A stretch of DNA of 64,000 nucleotides from NCBI GenBank assembly GCA_027214255.1, contig JAPWHL010000021.1:1-64000 (forward strand). Reading direction: 5' to 3'. The stretch is from Roseovarius aestuarii. GTDB taxonomy: Bacteria > Pseudomonadota > Alphaproteobacteria > Rhodobacterales > Rhodobacteraceae. The notes beneath the pieces are model-generated. The model was not told the origin of the DNA. It saw only the letters and a program-made list of their open reading frames with translations, and made no database searches. The translations under genes and the position numbers were made by a program. Positions 7,695-16,599 of the stretch are shown here, one piece after another. Position 1 is the first letter of the stretch; each line of letters starts with the position of its first letter.

Positions 7695-7889
7695 CTAAGA
7701 GCGCCGCCCTGCCCGTTCGAGATAGATGATCTCGTTTTTGATTTTGCTGAATGGTACTGTCCAGGCAACGCAGAGCTTCCCGTCTTGTCCACGGTATCGC
7801 TGCCCCACTTTCACCAGCTCACCATTGATCCGCATGGAGACCTTCAACCTGTCAGGCCATTTTTGTCTGCTAACCTTTGCCGCGTTCAT
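7695..7889 (-). CDS. small protein (64 aa), paralog of 28403-28552
   Basis: Start at ATG 7889, after GAGAAAGGGAAGCC. Its core (RLKVSMRINGELVKVGQRY, then GKLCVAWTVPFSKI) aligns with KLSISIKVDGQFVEVGKRY and GCLCVAWSVPPSRV in the protein at 28403-28552: same spacing, many identities, same NEII.L end. Probably a beta-rich small domain. Not a family I can name. Confidence 0.7.
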   Translation of the reverse strand: MNAAKVSRQKWPDRLKVSMRINGELVKVGQRYRGQDGKLCVAWTVPFSKIKNEIIYLERAGRRS

Positions 7890-7954
7890 GGCTTCCCTTT
7901 CTCTCACAGCGCTATCTACACGCGACTAACTGTCCGCATTGGCGGGGCCTCGCG

Positions 7955-8119
7955 CCTTTGTCCTGAAAAACCCCATGGTTTTTCGGGGGCAAAGGAGGGA
8001 GGGCAACGCCCGACCGACGACTTTGGGCGGAGGGGTCAAGGGGTCAATCTGTCTATGGTGCGGCCCGCAGCGCGTAGCGCGAGGACACGGTAAGACAGAT
8101 TGACGCCAGCTTTGCTGGC
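7955..8119. other. cluster of strong inverted repeats
   Basis: Three structures in succession. First, CCTTTG (7955) pairs with CAAAGG (7990) around GAAAAACC-CCAT-GGTTTTTC. Second, a 12-bp perfect inverted repeat GTCAATCTGTCT (8043-8054) / AGACAGATTGAC (8093-8104). Third, a GCCAGC-TTT-GCTGGC hairpin (8105-8119). The region 7890-8274 has no convincing gene. It could be an RNA leader, a single-stranded promoter or a transfer/replication signal. Confidence 0.6.
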
Positions 8120-8274
8120 GCTTGCCCCTTTACGCCTTTGACGAAAGGTGGCGGCGGACCAACCAAACGAATGTCGCGCGCCTTGGCGCGTGCCCGCGCA
8201 TTCTTTCATAAGCATGTTGTCACGTTGCTTGGATTCTGCCATGAGTTGTGCATGTCAATAGAAGGTTAGTGGTG

Positions 8275-8700
8275 ATGAAAACTAGTTTACAGCTTTCGCT
8301 TGCAATGAGCCTCATTGCAGCTGCAACGCCTGCGCTCGCAGGCTCACAATGGGCACAATCCATTTCGCGTGGAATGACCGTGTTTTCTTATGCAGAAGAC
8401 AGTTACTCGATCACGCTGGCTTGCGATCCTGATCGGGTTTTTGGCGACAAATCAAATGCCACTCTCTCCGTTCAGTTCGCAAATCATCCTGCCCCGGCGC
8501 AGGTGGTATTGCTTGCGCAATCTGGTGAACAGGCGGCATTCACGGTTGAGAATGGTGTTGTGGCTGAGTTTAAGGCGGATGAAGAACAATGGGCAAAGAT
8601 GGTGGCAATCATTGGCGAAGGCGGTGACTACGCTTTCGTAACCAGCCAGGATTCCTTGCAATTGTCAGGTATGGAGCCAATTCCTGGAATGTCATGCTGA
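8275..8700 (+). CDS. exported hypothetical protein (141 aa)
   Basis: Start at ATG 8275. Residues 1-22 form a signal peptide ending in ATPALA, and the mature part is small and acidic with two cysteines (LACDPDRVF and the C-terminal MSC), likely a disulfide. Periplasmic protein of unknown function next to the mobilisation module. Confidence 0.7.
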   Translation: MKTSLQLSLAMSLIAAATPALAGSQWAQSISRGMTVFSYAEDSYSITLACDPDRVFGDKSNATLSVQFANHPAPAQVVLLAQSGEQAAFTVENGVVAEFKADEEQWAKMVAIIGEGGDYAFVTSQDSLQLSGMEPIPGMSC

Positions 8701-8702
8701 TC

Positions 8703-8732
8703 GGAATGACCCGCTTTTGCGGGTCATTCCTT
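8703..8732. terminator. bidirectional terminator
   Basis: Twelve-base stem GGAATGACCCGC/GCGGGTCATTCC with TTTT loop, between convergent genes. It overlaps the stop codon of the minus-strand virC2-like gene. Confidence 0.85.
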
Positions 8733-9386
8733 CATTAGCTGTGCCAGCATTTCTGCGCCGAAAAATGCAGCTGCTTTCTTGTTGATCGTTACAAGGTCCA
8801 AGGGATCATCCATCAAACTGCGAATGTCATCCGAAAGACCTTCTTCCAATGTCGCGTCTATTCTATGTTGGCGCGTACCTTTGTCCGCTTGCTGATCCAG
8901 TAGGAGATTTGCGTCGGAAGAAAGGTCTTTCAGTTGACCGCTTTTCCAGCGCTCAAATAGACCTTGTTTGGTTCGCTTAAGATAAGCGTTGATCACGTAG
9001 TCCGCGTCCTTGCCGAGCTTTTCAGCAATCTCCCCTGCCCTATTGCGCATTGTCAAATTGATTGGGACACAAATACTCATGCGGCGCGACGGTGTACCCG
9101 CTTTGGGCTTAGCTTCTGGTTCTTGGGCGGTCGGAGCTTGGTTAGCAGGCTTAGGCGACGGTTGATCAGCGGCCTTCGCCTTGCGCTTGGATTTGGGCTT
9201 TGCCGTTGGTTGTTTTTCATCGACAATTGGTTTTTCTGGTTCAGCTGTACCGTGGCTGTCAGCCGATTGTTTCATTCTCTCTTGAAGAGCACGGCTGCTT
9301 TCAACGATTTTTTCGACTTGCTTGGTCTCATCGCGTTGGGACGCAGGACTTGGCGCTACTTTCATCGGCGGGCGTCTGCGGCTCAT
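8724..9386 (-). CDS. VirC2-like ribbon-helix-helix protein (220 aa)
   Basis: The N-terminal half is a low-complexity Lys/Pro/Ala-rich linker. Residues from about 100 on (RRMSICVPINLTMRNRAG, then DADYVINAYL) look like a ribbon-helix-helix DNA-binding domain. The gene directly follows a VirC1-like ATPase gene with an ATGA overlap, the same order as virC1-virC2 in Ti plasmids, where VirC2 binds next to the transfer origin. The assignment rests on this layout plus the DNA-binding fold; ParB-like partition partner is the alternative. Confidence 0.6.
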   Translation of the reverse strand: MSRRRPPMKVAPSPASQRDETKQVEKIVESSRALQERMKQSADSHGTAEPEKPIVDEKQPTAKPKSKRKAKAADQPSPKPANQAPTAQEPEAKPKAGTPSRRMSICVPINLTMRNRAGEIAEKLGKDADYVINAYLKRTKQGLFERWKSGQLKDLSSDANLLLDQQADKGTRQHRIDATLEEGLSDDIRSLMDDPLDLVTINKKAAAFFGAEMLAQLMKE

Positions 9387-10153
9387 TGTTCATCCCCCTC
9401 AATGATTTCGTCATAAAGGCTTACAGCAATGTCTTTCAGGTCTTCGAAATGATCCGCCATGAGCTTACCGCCCCGTCCTTCTCGATGCGCTTTTTCAGCC
9501 GTAGGCAATGGACCATGGAACAAGAGGTTTTCCAAAATTCGGCTGTTCGGGATCATTGTATCCAAGTGAGGTGTTTCGAGGATATTGTTCAGTACATCTT
9601 GGTCGCGCTTAGGCAGTGAAACAGAACTACCGACACCAGCTGCCGCTTTGATGATTTTTGTAGGCACGTTGGCGATAACTGATTTTACTTTGGGAAAGTG
9701 TTCGCCTTCGGCAAGCGTGTCCTTCAATGCGGTCATCCATTCAAAAGCGGATAGTACCAATCTCCATTCTGCCTGGGCCGGTTTGGCCGGGATCAGAACA
9801 AGGTTTGCCGCGTTAGCAAAATCCTCTGTACTTTCGTAGCTGCCGGGTCTTGTGTCGATGATCACGAGATCTGTTCCGCTTGCTTCCAACTCATCAAGCT
9901 TTGCGTAAAGCTCGTTTACGTCAACAGGTGGTTCATCAATCTTTAGGTCTTCGGGCCAGTCAGGCTTTTTGATGTGTCCCCAATCAGCATCTTCAAAAGA
10001 TGGCTTCCAGCTCAAAAGCTGCTTGTTTACATCACCGTCGAACATTTGAACTTTGTGACCCTTGGCAAGTGCTGCGCTTGCCAAGGTCATTGCCAAGGTG
10101 GTTTTGCCCGATCCACCCTTGGTTTGAATGAGTGTTACTACCTGCATCTTCAT
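9383..10153 (-). CDS. virC1: VirC1-like ParA-family ATPase
   Basis: Begins MKMQVVTLIQTKGGSGKTT, a deviant Walker A motif (KGGSGKT) of the MinD/ParA superfamily, followed by the switch motif DTRPGSYES and NVPTK. The layout (about 255 aa, no N-terminal HTH) fits VirC1 or single-domain ParA. In Agrobacterium VirC1 helps assemble the relaxosome and places the transfer complex at the pole. It is divergent from the mobC-relaxase operon across a repeat-rich 0.6-kb region. Start ATG 10153 preferred because GAGG lies just upstream; 10162 and 10147 are possible. Plasmid partition ATPase is the alternative role. Confidence 0.8.
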   Translation of the reverse strand: MKMQVVTLIQTKGGSGKTTLAMTLASAALAKGHKVQMFDGDVNKQLLSWKPSFEDADWGHIKKPDWPEDLKIDEPPVDVNELYAKLDELEASGTDLVIIDTRPGSYESTEDFANAANLVLIPAKPAQAEWRLVLSAFEWMTALKDTLAEGEHFPKVKSVIANVPTKIIKAAAGVGSSVSLPKRDQDVLNNILETPHLDTMIPNSRILENLLFHGPLPTAEKAHREGRGGKLMADHFEDLKDIAVSLYDEIIEGDEQ

Positions 10154-10183
10154 TTGCCTCATCTATGCTGCGCTTTAGCGGAC

Positions 10184-10240
10184 TTGCGGAATCGCATATT
10201 TGCGGAATTGATGATTTCCGCTTTTGTTGAATTGCGGAAT
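10184..10240 (+). repeat. TTGCGGAAT iterons with 16-bp phasing
   Basis: TTGCGGAAT occurs at 10184, 10200 and 10232, that is at intervals of 16 and 32 bases, and an inverted ATTTCCGC lies in the missing register near 10214. Phased short repeats next to virC1 suggest a protein-binding array such as overdrive, parS or an oriT component. Confidence 0.7.
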
Positions 10241-10321
10241 AGGGGATGAACCCTGCCGCTCTTTCATGGAATAGTGGAATTGCTGAAATGCGTCAACAAG
10301 GATTTACCCTGTTGCGCCACC

Positions 10322-10412
10322 GCATAAACGCGGAAAAGCGCCGTTGCGTAAACGCACTTTCAAGTAATACCGCGTTAATGGAGATGCGTAAACGCGGACA
10401 TGCGCCGATGCG
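10322..10412 (+). repeat. GCGTAAACGC repeats
   Basis: GC(A/G)TAAACGC occurs at 10322, 10346 and 10386. The copies at 10322 and 10386 extend to a 27-base match with a few differences (both continue CGGA..A.GCGCCG.TGCG). Offsets are 24, 40 and 64 bases, all multiples of 8, in line with the phasing of the neighbouring TTGCGGAAT array. Confidence 0.65.
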
Positions 10413-10515
10413 GAGTAACACAGATACGGCAATACGTAGTTAACGATTTGCGGATATGCTGAGATGCGGAGATTTCCTCAAATTATAAGCTGTAGCTGGC
10501 GTTGATGGGGTGGAA

Positions 10516-10591
10516 GTGCCCGTGCGCCCGCCGGGGGCCGGCGACGGCGCATAGGTGGCCGTATAGGGCCACCAAACGGAAATTCGGGCAC
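10516..10591. other. nested inverted repeats, candidate oriT core
   Basis: GTGCCCG (10516-10522) pairs with CGGGCAC (10585-10591), enclosing the hairpin GGTGGCC (10554) / GGCCACC (10567). Located upstream of the mobC-relaxase operon, where transfer origins of this type usually lie. The nic site itself cannot be identified by eye. Confidence 0.5.
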
Positions 10592-10747
10592 GTTGTGGCC
10601 TCATTGCTTTCGCCACCTGTTGTTGAAACGCGATTTGCATCGGTTTCCGGTGGCGTAAACGGAGACCTTTTTGGCTGTTCGATTTTCGCAAGTGATACTT
10701 CTCCGAAGGAGCGAAAACCGGCCTAAAAGGTCGGTTGGCTGGAACGG

Positions 10748-10753
10748 TATAAT
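10748..10753 (+). promoter_or_regulatory. -10 element TATAAT of the mob operon
   Basis: Perfect TATAAT 47 bases upstream of the preferred GTG start at 10795, which has GGAG about 9 bases before it. No clear -35 hexamer at 17 bp; the region may be activator-dependent or overlap the relaxosome site. Confidence 0.5.
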
Positions 10754-10794
10754 GTGGTATGAGTTTATCACACTTTTTGACGGAGCCAAAATCT

Positions 10795-11340
10795 GTGCCT
10801 AAACAACGACGCATCACCAACAAGGAACGCCTGAAAATTCAGGCACTTATTGCTGAGGGTGAAAGCGATGCTTCCATTGCGCGAAAGCTCGGTCGCCATC
10901 GTTCAACGGTGACAAAAATCAGGCTGAGCAAGCAAAAAAGAAGCGTGACCACCGGCGGTCAAAATGTTCGAGGGCGCGTTTCAGACGAGGAACATGCGGC
11001 TTTCAAGGCCAAGACAGAGGCGCTTGGCATCACCATGTCGGATGGTGTGAGGCGTCTAGTGCGTCATTCTTTGGATGTTTTGGATCTTCAAGCAGAGGAA
11101 ATTGATGCGCTTGCAGCTTTGAGAAAGGAGCTAAATGCCATCGGTGTGAACCTCAATCAGCTCGTGACTTTGGCGCAATCCGGACGGCTATCTTGGAATG
11201 CAAGGGACGGGAAGCTCGTACAACAGCTCGATGTGAAGGTCGATGAGGCGGTTAATCAGCTTGTCGCTTTCGTATCTGCTTCGCGGCAAAGAGCGTTCGT
11301 TGAGGCCGCTTTTCCAATCGGAGGTGCGATGAATGAGTAA
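10795..11340 (+). CDS. MobC/VirD1-like relaxosome accessory protein (about 181 aa)
   Basis: The N-terminal part (TNKERLKIQALIAEGESDAS, then IARKLGRHRSTVTKIRLSK) is a helix-turn-helix of the type that reads short DNA sites. The C-terminal half (SDEEHAAFKAKTEALGITMS, LNAIGVNLNQLVTLAQSG) has the MobC/VirD1 signature. Such proteins bind oriT and assist the relaxase in strand nicking. GTG 10795 with GGAG upstream is preferred over ATG 10759, which would lie at the transcription start predicted from the TATAAT at 10748. The 3' end overlaps the relaxase start by 8 bases. Confidence 0.82.
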   Translation: MPKQRRITNKERLKIQALIAEGESDASIARKLGRHRSTVTKIRLSKQKRSVTTGGQNVRGRVSDEEHAAFKAKTEALGITMSDGVRRLVRHSLDVLDLQAEEIDALAALRKELNAIGVNLNQLVTLAQSGRLSWNARDGKLVQQLDVKVDEAVNQLVAFVSASRQRAFVEAAFPIGGAMNE

Positions 11341-13651
11341 TCAGGTTTCGATTCAAGACGCCATCATCGGTGAGGTGCTGCCAAATATCGGTCGTCGTCA
11401 TGCCGGAATGCGTTCTGATCCTATTGAAAAGGCGATCATGCTTCGCCTCGGCACTCGTCAGCAGCGCGCAACAAGGGCAATGGCGGGCAACGCACAAAGG
11501 GTTCCGCAGTCCGTTGTGAAGAGGGTTCGCAATGGAGGCGCGCACTCTCCAAAAGAGTTGCGCCGCCAGCTGGACTACATCACCCGCGACGAGGCGGTTA
11601 AATCAACATGGTTGAACTTCAATGGAATCGAACGCGGCCTTTACAAGAACTCTGTAGAGACCACGGTTCCACTCTGGACAAGCAGTTGGGCTGGAAACCC
11701 CAAGCGTGGGCATTCAGACCATATCATTTTGAGCTTTCCAAAGGACACGGATGTGGAAGCGGCAGAGAACATCGCGAAGGGGTGGGGCAGGGCGGTGTTT
11801 GGATCAGGCGATTTTGGAGACCAGTGGCGCTATGTTGCTGCACTTCATGCCAACACTGATCATGTCCATGCTCATTTCGTGGTTGATAAACGTGGCAATG
11901 ATCACGGCCAGTTTTTGTCAATAAGCATGAAGTCCGAACTTAACTATGACGTGATGCGTGAGCTTCACGCCAAAATCGCCAATGAACATGGTGTGGCTTT
12001 GAATGCTTCGTCTCGTTTGTCTCGCGGTGTTGTTGAGTATCCGCCCCGAGAGACCGAATATCGCGCAGCGCACGACAATCTCAAAATGACCGGCGAGGAA
12101 ACACCTTCTGTTGAAGCGCCCAAAATGTCGATTGTAGAGCGCATGAAGCGTGAAGTGATGCTGAGAAGCTTTGCAAACCAATACCATTCGCTAAGTTCTA
12201 TAGCCCGTCTGACCGCTGACCCAGAAGGGCAGGGGGGCTTTATGGAGAAACTGAGCGGTATGTTTTCCGCTGCATCTGATATTTTGAAAGAAGGAGGTTC
12301 ACTCATGACCGCAACCGACGTTGATACGCCACGCATCGACCCGACAGAACGCTTTTCGCAAGATGTTGAGCGAATTTTTGCCTCTGCCCGAGAAGCATGG
12401 GCGGACATTCAAGATATGGAGCCAGGAGCTGAGCGCGTGCATTTGGAAGAGCGTTTCGCGGAACAAACTCGTATGATGCAGGACGCTGCTGTTTCTGAAT
12501 CGTTTATGGAGCAGCATGGTCGCGAGTTATCGTCTGACAATGACCCATACAGCCTGGACATTGTTCGAGACATTCATTCCGCTCGTGATCATCTTGGCGA
12601 CGATCCCGCCGCGCACCGAGCATCGGAAGTGGCGATGGATGATCTCAGGCAACGACTTGAAGCGGCGTTTACCGTGCATGAGGATAGGCTTGAGAGGGCC
12701 GGGACAAATGCCGAAGAGATGGCGGAGCGGTTCATGTTGTCCAGTCGCACGGCGGGTCAGGTCGAGGGGTGGCGCGCTCAGGGGGTTGGACCCGAAGTCG
12801 ATATGGATCATTCGCGCACCGTGTTGGCCGAGTTGGAGAATGGAGTTGGCGAGAATTTCGACAGCGATAGCGTGTACTCCAAGTATGAAACATTGATAGT
12901 TTCCGCGACAGCTCTCGGCACAGAACACGAAGACCTTGAAACGGCGGGTGACTATGTTGAATCAATGCGCGACTTGATGGCGTCTGAGTCATCTATGACG
13001 GATGAAGAACGGCAGTATATGGCTGCTTTGCCTGCACTCATCGAGCGTGATGAAGATGGCTTGCGTACTTCACTGGATATTTCGCGTCGCAATCATTTGG
13101 ATCTAGCGCGGCACGAAGATGGTGCAATGTTCAATCCGGAGGCCGCAGAACGGCAGGTTGATCAGCTCGTAGACGGGCAAGTATCAGCGCTCGATGATGT
13201 TACGGGTCAACTTCCAGTTTCCTATGACCGGCTTGAGCGCGACCTGTCCGAAGAAGCTGCCAATATTTTCGCGGATTACGAAGTGCCTCGTGACCTTCAG
13301 GAAGTCATTGCTCGTGATCAGCTGATCTATGGTGAGAGGTATCAGCGATTGTCAGATGTTCCAGCGATTGAAATGATCGTTGAACGCATGTCGCAGGAGC
13401 TATCGGAAGAAGATTTGGACGCCGTTAGGGCAGGGGACTACGCTGCGTTGCGTGAAGAAATCAAAGACCCTGCTATTCGGGCAGCTGTGGGATCGGAGCT
13501 TCGCAACGAAGCTGACATTTCCGACGGGAACGAACGGCATAGCGAACCTGTTGATCAATTCCAGCAGCTCGCCCGTCAAAGCGCAGTTATCAAGGTTGCC
13601 GAGAAAGAACACAGTGTCGAGCCAGACCTGTCAGATGATATTAGTCTATAA
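11333..13651 (+). CDS. VirD2/MobP-type relaxase (772 aa)
   Basis: The conserved relaxase domain occupies roughly residues 50-230: GGAHSPKELRRQLDYITR (motif around the catalytic tyrosine region), PKRGHSDHIILSFPKDTD, and the metal-binding histidine triad HANTDHVHAHFVV near residue 173-185. The remaining 500 residues are acidic and helical with no catalytic motif, probably the translocation and protein-contact region. The enzyme nicks oriT and pilots the strand into the VirB/VirD4 channel. It is translationally coupled to mobC and followed 17 bp later by virD4. Confidence 0.92.
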   Translation: MSNQVSIQDAIIGEVLPNIGRRHAGMRSDPIEKAIMLRLGTRQQRATRAMAGNAQRVPQSVVKRVRNGGAHSPKELRRQLDYITRDEAVKSTWLNFNGIERGLYKNSVETTVPLWTSSWAGNPKRGHSDHIILSFPKDTDVEAAENIAKGWGRAVFGSGDFGDQWRYVAALHANTDHVHAHFVVDKRGNDHGQFLSISMKSELNYDVMRELHAKIANEHGVALNASSRLSRGVVEYPPRETEYRAAHDNLKMTGEETPSVEAPKMSIVERMKREVMLRSFANQYHSLSSIARLTADPEGQGGFMEKLSGMFSAASDILKEGGSLMTATDVDTPRIDPTERFSQDVERIFASAREAWADIQDMEPGAERVHLEERFAEQTRMMQDAAVSESFMEQHGRELSSDNDPYSLDIVRDIHSARDHLGDDPAAHRASEVAMDDLRQRLEAAFTVHEDRLERAGTNAEEMAERFMLSSRTAGQVEGWRAQGVGPEVDMDHSRTVLAELENGVGENFDSDSVYSKYETLIVSATALGTEHEDLETAGDYVESMRDLMASESSMTDEERQYMAALPALIERDEDGLRTSLDISRRNHLDLARHEDGAMFNPEAAERQVDQLVDGQVSALDDVTGQLPVSYDRLERDLSEEAANIFADYEVPRDLQEVIARDQLIYGERYQRLSDVPAIEMIVERMSQELSEEDLDAVRAGDYAALREEIKDPAIRAAVGSELRNEADISDGNERHSEPVDQFQQLARQSAVIKVAEKEHSVEPDLSDDISL

Positions 13652-13668
13652 GAGTTTAGGAGGTTGCC

Positions 13669-15678
13669 ATGATCCAGGATATTGAAACCCGCTGGCGCTA
13701 TGTCTTGGCGCTTTTTGGCGGATTGCTCGCAGGGGGCTATATTGGTTCGATGCTGGCGACGATCTATGTTGTTGTTGCCAGAAAGGAATCCGTAGCAACG
13801 ATTGATCCTCTTCAGCCGTTCTTTCTTCGGTACTCCTGGGCAACTCTTGAGGCATCACCAGCAATCCTACAATCCGCATTGTTGATTACCGGCGCTGTGA
13901 CATTCGCTTTGACCGCTGTTGGCGTGGCCGGTGTCTATCGTGGCAGTCTTACACAATATGACGATGCTCATTTCCAATCGAAGTCAGAGATCCGACGCAA
14001 CAAGATGATTGGCGGCTTCGATGTGAATGGCTTCGTGTACGGCAAGTTGGGTCGCCCAAAGAGCGATAAGCCATTTATTTCGGCATCGCCTGATCGTTTT
14101 CCGCACGCGATCATGATTGCGCCAACTGGACGAGGTAAAGGGATCGGTTTCGTGCTGCCGAACCTTCTTCACTTCAATGGTTCTGCGATTGTGCTCGATG
14201 TTAAGGGGGAGAATTTTCAGAAGTCGTCAGTGCACCGTGAGAAAGGGTTGGGCAATGAAATCTGGTATTTCTCACCGTTCGACTACGTTGACATGCCCGC
14301 CATGGAGGGCAAGCCGACGCCAGGCCGGGTGACAAGAACGCACCGATTTAACCCCCTTCAACGTATCGCAGACATGGCGTCAACAGATGAGCAATACACT
14401 GCGTTGAATGCTTTGGCCGATCTCTTTCTTGTGGTGGAAGGTGACAATGCCAAGGGGTTCTATCAGGCAGGCAAACGGCTGTTTGTCGCGTCCTGTCTTT
14501 TTGCCATCGAGCAAGGCACGCCAACCCTCGGCTATGCGTCCGAGATTATGGGAGGGGGCGGCAGACGCGCGGACAACTACAGATCTTATGCTGACATGAC
14601 CGCTATCCCCATTGTTTCCAGAACATTCAATGAAATGGCTGGTGAGACCCAGAAGATTGTGGACAGCTATATTTCTGTGATCAATGGGGCAGGGTTCGAA
14701 CTTTGGTCCGATCCGTCGGTTGTACGGTCAACTTCCGAGAGCGATTTCGATTTTTCAACCTTCCGGAAGGAACCCCAAACCCTCTACATCGCTGTTCAAT
14801 CGGAGCATTTGAAAACCCTTGCGCCTCTGATCAGGCTGCTTTTTGCAGATGCTATCGCATCGCTTCAACGAGCTGAGCCCGGTTCAGATGAACCACATCC
14901 GGTTATGTTTCTCATGGACGAGTTTGACCAACTCGGCCGTCAACCTCTTGTGTTGCAGTCGATCAAGACCATTCGGGCCTTCGGCGGTCGGTTTTTCATT
15001 ATTTCTCAATCTATCGCGGGCCTCGATTCACCGTCGCTTTATGGGGAAGCTGACAGGCGATCCTTGTTGGCTGGCGCTGGTATCCAGATCTACATGACAC
15101 CACAAGATGATCGAACAGCGTCCGTTCTTGCTGAAGCTCTCGGTAAACGAACGATTACATCGAAAAGCGAAAGCCAATCCCGCATCCGTGACCTGGACGA
15201 CAGCGCTCATGTTAGCCGCCGCTCGGAGGAACGCCCTTTGATTTCTGCAAGCGAGCTTTTGCGGTTCCCGTTGGACAAGGTTTTGATCCTTGCGGAAGGC
15301 CAGTATCCCATCAAGGCGGATCACATTCGATACTACGAAGACAATCATTTCGCTCCGATTGAGGCCGCAAGGGGAACGCATTTGCTTCCCTATCCACCTC
15401 TTGAACACGAGCGGAAAAAAACCAAAGTGGCAAAGCTGAGCAACTTGTCTGGTTCAAAGCCAACGCAGCCGCCGACCGAGGATCAGCGCCGTGCAATTCT
15501 CAAGGATGCCGAGGCCGGATTTGCAAGCATTTCGGTAGCTGCGAAAAAACGACGTCGCCCGCCAGCACGTAAACCTGGTCGGCGTTCTGGCGAGAATGCT
15601 CCAGAGGCGGTTAAGGATGTTGTAGCCGATGTTCAGAGTAAGATGGAAAGTAGGGCCGATGAAGCAGCCACGACTTAA
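13669..15678 (+). CDS. virD4: VirD4/TraG coupling protein (669 aa)
   Basis: Two N-terminal membrane segments (about residues 15-40 and 70-95), then the Walker A APTGRGKG near residue 150 (GRGKG is usual in TraG/VirD4 proteins) and Walker B MFLMDEFDQLGR near residue 413. The C-terminal tail is Lys/Pro/Arg-rich. It couples the relaxosome to the secretion channel as a hexameric inner-membrane ATPase. It is the third gene of the mob operon, physically separated from the virB operon by an accessory island of about 13 kb. Confidence 0.95.
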   Translation: MIQDIETRWRYVLALFGGLLAGGYIGSMLATIYVVVARKESVATIDPLQPFFLRYSWATLEASPAILQSALLITGAVTFALTAVGVAGVYRGSLTQYDDAHFQSKSEIRRNKMIGGFDVNGFVYGKLGRPKSDKPFISASPDRFPHAIMIAPTGRGKGIGFVLPNLLHFNGSAIVLDVKGENFQKSSVHREKGLGNEIWYFSPFDYVDMPAMEGKPTPGRVTRTHRFNPLQRIADMASTDEQYTALNALADLFLVVEGDNAKGFYQAGKRLFVASCLFAIEQGTPTLGYASEIMGGGGRRADNYRSYADMTAIPIVSRTFNEMAGETQKIVDSYISVINGAGFELWSDPSVVRSTSESDFDFSTFRKEPQTLYIAVQSEHLKTLAPLIRLLFADAIASLQRAEPGSDEPHPVMFLMDEFDQLGRQPLVLQSIKTIRAFGGRFFIISQSIAGLDSPSLYGEADRRSLLAGAGIQIYMTPQDDRTASVLAEALGKRTITSKSESQSRIRDLDDSAHVSRRSEERPLISASELLRFPLDKVLILAEGQYPIKADHIRYYEDNHFAPIEAARGTHLLPYPPLEHERKKTKVAKLSNLSGSKPTQPPTEDQRRAILKDAEAGFASISVAAKKRRRPPARKPGRRSGENAPEAVKDVVADVQSKMESRADEAATT

Positions 15679-15847
15679 CAAACCGACTTTTCAAGAAAGG
15701 CAGCGGCTTTTGCTTGCTGAGCAACAGGCGAGGGGTATTCCGCTCATTCAACGCCGCTCTGACGGGGTTTATGTTGCGCGTTCCAAAGGCGGTCGAGAAG
15801 AAGCACGACCATACCGTGATCGGTCGGACAACGCGCCATACAAATGA
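15659..15847 (+). CDS. small basic protein (62 aa) upstream of the zeta-like gene
   Basis: ATG 15659 lies inside the 3' end of virD4, and the stop overlaps the start of the zeta-like kinase gene (ATGA), so it is tightly coupled to both. Sequence is highly charged (MKQPRLNKPTFQERQRLLLA). It may be the partner or antitoxin of the downstream kinase, a suggestion resting only on gene order. Confidence 0.6.
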   Translation: MKQPRLNKPTFQERQRLLLAEQQARGIPLIQRRSDGVYVARSKGGREEARPYRDRSDNAPYK

Positions 15848-16584
15848 CAGAACAACCGCTTTTGATCGTGGTTGCTGGTCCTAACGGATCGGGAAAGTCC
15901 ACCCTCACAGCTTCGGGGCTGGTCGGTGACGCTCCGGTAATTGATCCCGATGCAATTGCTCGCAGCATGAATCCCGATAATCCAGCCACCGCAGCTGTTT
16001 CGGCGGGCAAAGAGGCTCTTTCTCAACAGCAAGACGCCATCCAGAATAAAGAGACCTTCGCCGTTGAAACCACACTTTCGGGCAACGGGCCGCTTCGCCT
16101 TATGGAGCAAGCCCAGGAAGCCGGCTACGAAGTTCAGCTGCACTATGTTCGTGTTGGCACGCCAGAAGCGAACATAGATCGGATCTCGCAACGTGTGGCC
16201 GATGGCGGCCATTTTGTACCCGATGAAGATGTTGCCCGTCGCTATGAGCGATCTTTGGAAAACCTCCCCATGGCGATTTCTCTTTCTGATTCATCTACAC
16301 TCTATGACAATTCCGGAGAAGTAGCAGAACCGGTAGCAGAGCTAAGTCGAGAGAGCTTTCAGTTTTCCGAGAATGCGTCTCGCTGGGCTGTGAGAGCTGG
16401 ATATGAGGGGGCGAAAGAATACTATGCCCAGGCTGAGACAGACACGGAATATCGGGACGCAGCTTTGCGGCAGGCGGAAGCCACAGTTGCTGCCGGTGCG
16501 TTGTCTGAAGAAGAGCTTGAACAAATGAAGCACGACCTTCTCATTGATCCGACCCCCGATCTGGATGAGGACCATGGGATTTGA
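15844..16584 (+). CDS. zeta-toxin-like P-loop kinase (246 aa)
   Basis: Walker A AGPNGSGKST at residues 11-20, then DPDAIAR, a switch-like ETTLSGNG and R163-type arginines (DRISQRVADGGHFVP), the pattern of zeta-toxin and related UDP-N-acetylglucosamine or uncharacterised kinases. Zeta toxins poison peptidoglycan synthesis when not held by an antitoxin; similar kinases occur in T4SS gene clusters without a known toxic role. It is the last gene of the mob-virD4 operon. Confidence 0.8.
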   Translation: MTEQPLLIVVAGPNGSGKSTLTASGLVGDAPVIDPDAIARSMNPDNPATAAVSAGKEALSQQQDAIQNKETFAVETTLSGNGPLRLMEQAQEAGYEVQLHYVRVGTPEANIDRISQRVADGGHFVPDEDVARRYERSLENLPMAISLSDSSTLYDNSGEVAEPVAELSRESFQFSENASRWAVRAGYEGAKEYYAQAETDTEYRDAALRQAEATVAAGALSEEELEQMKHDLLIDPTPDLDEDHGI

Positions 16585-16599
16585 TCAAATCAATACCTC

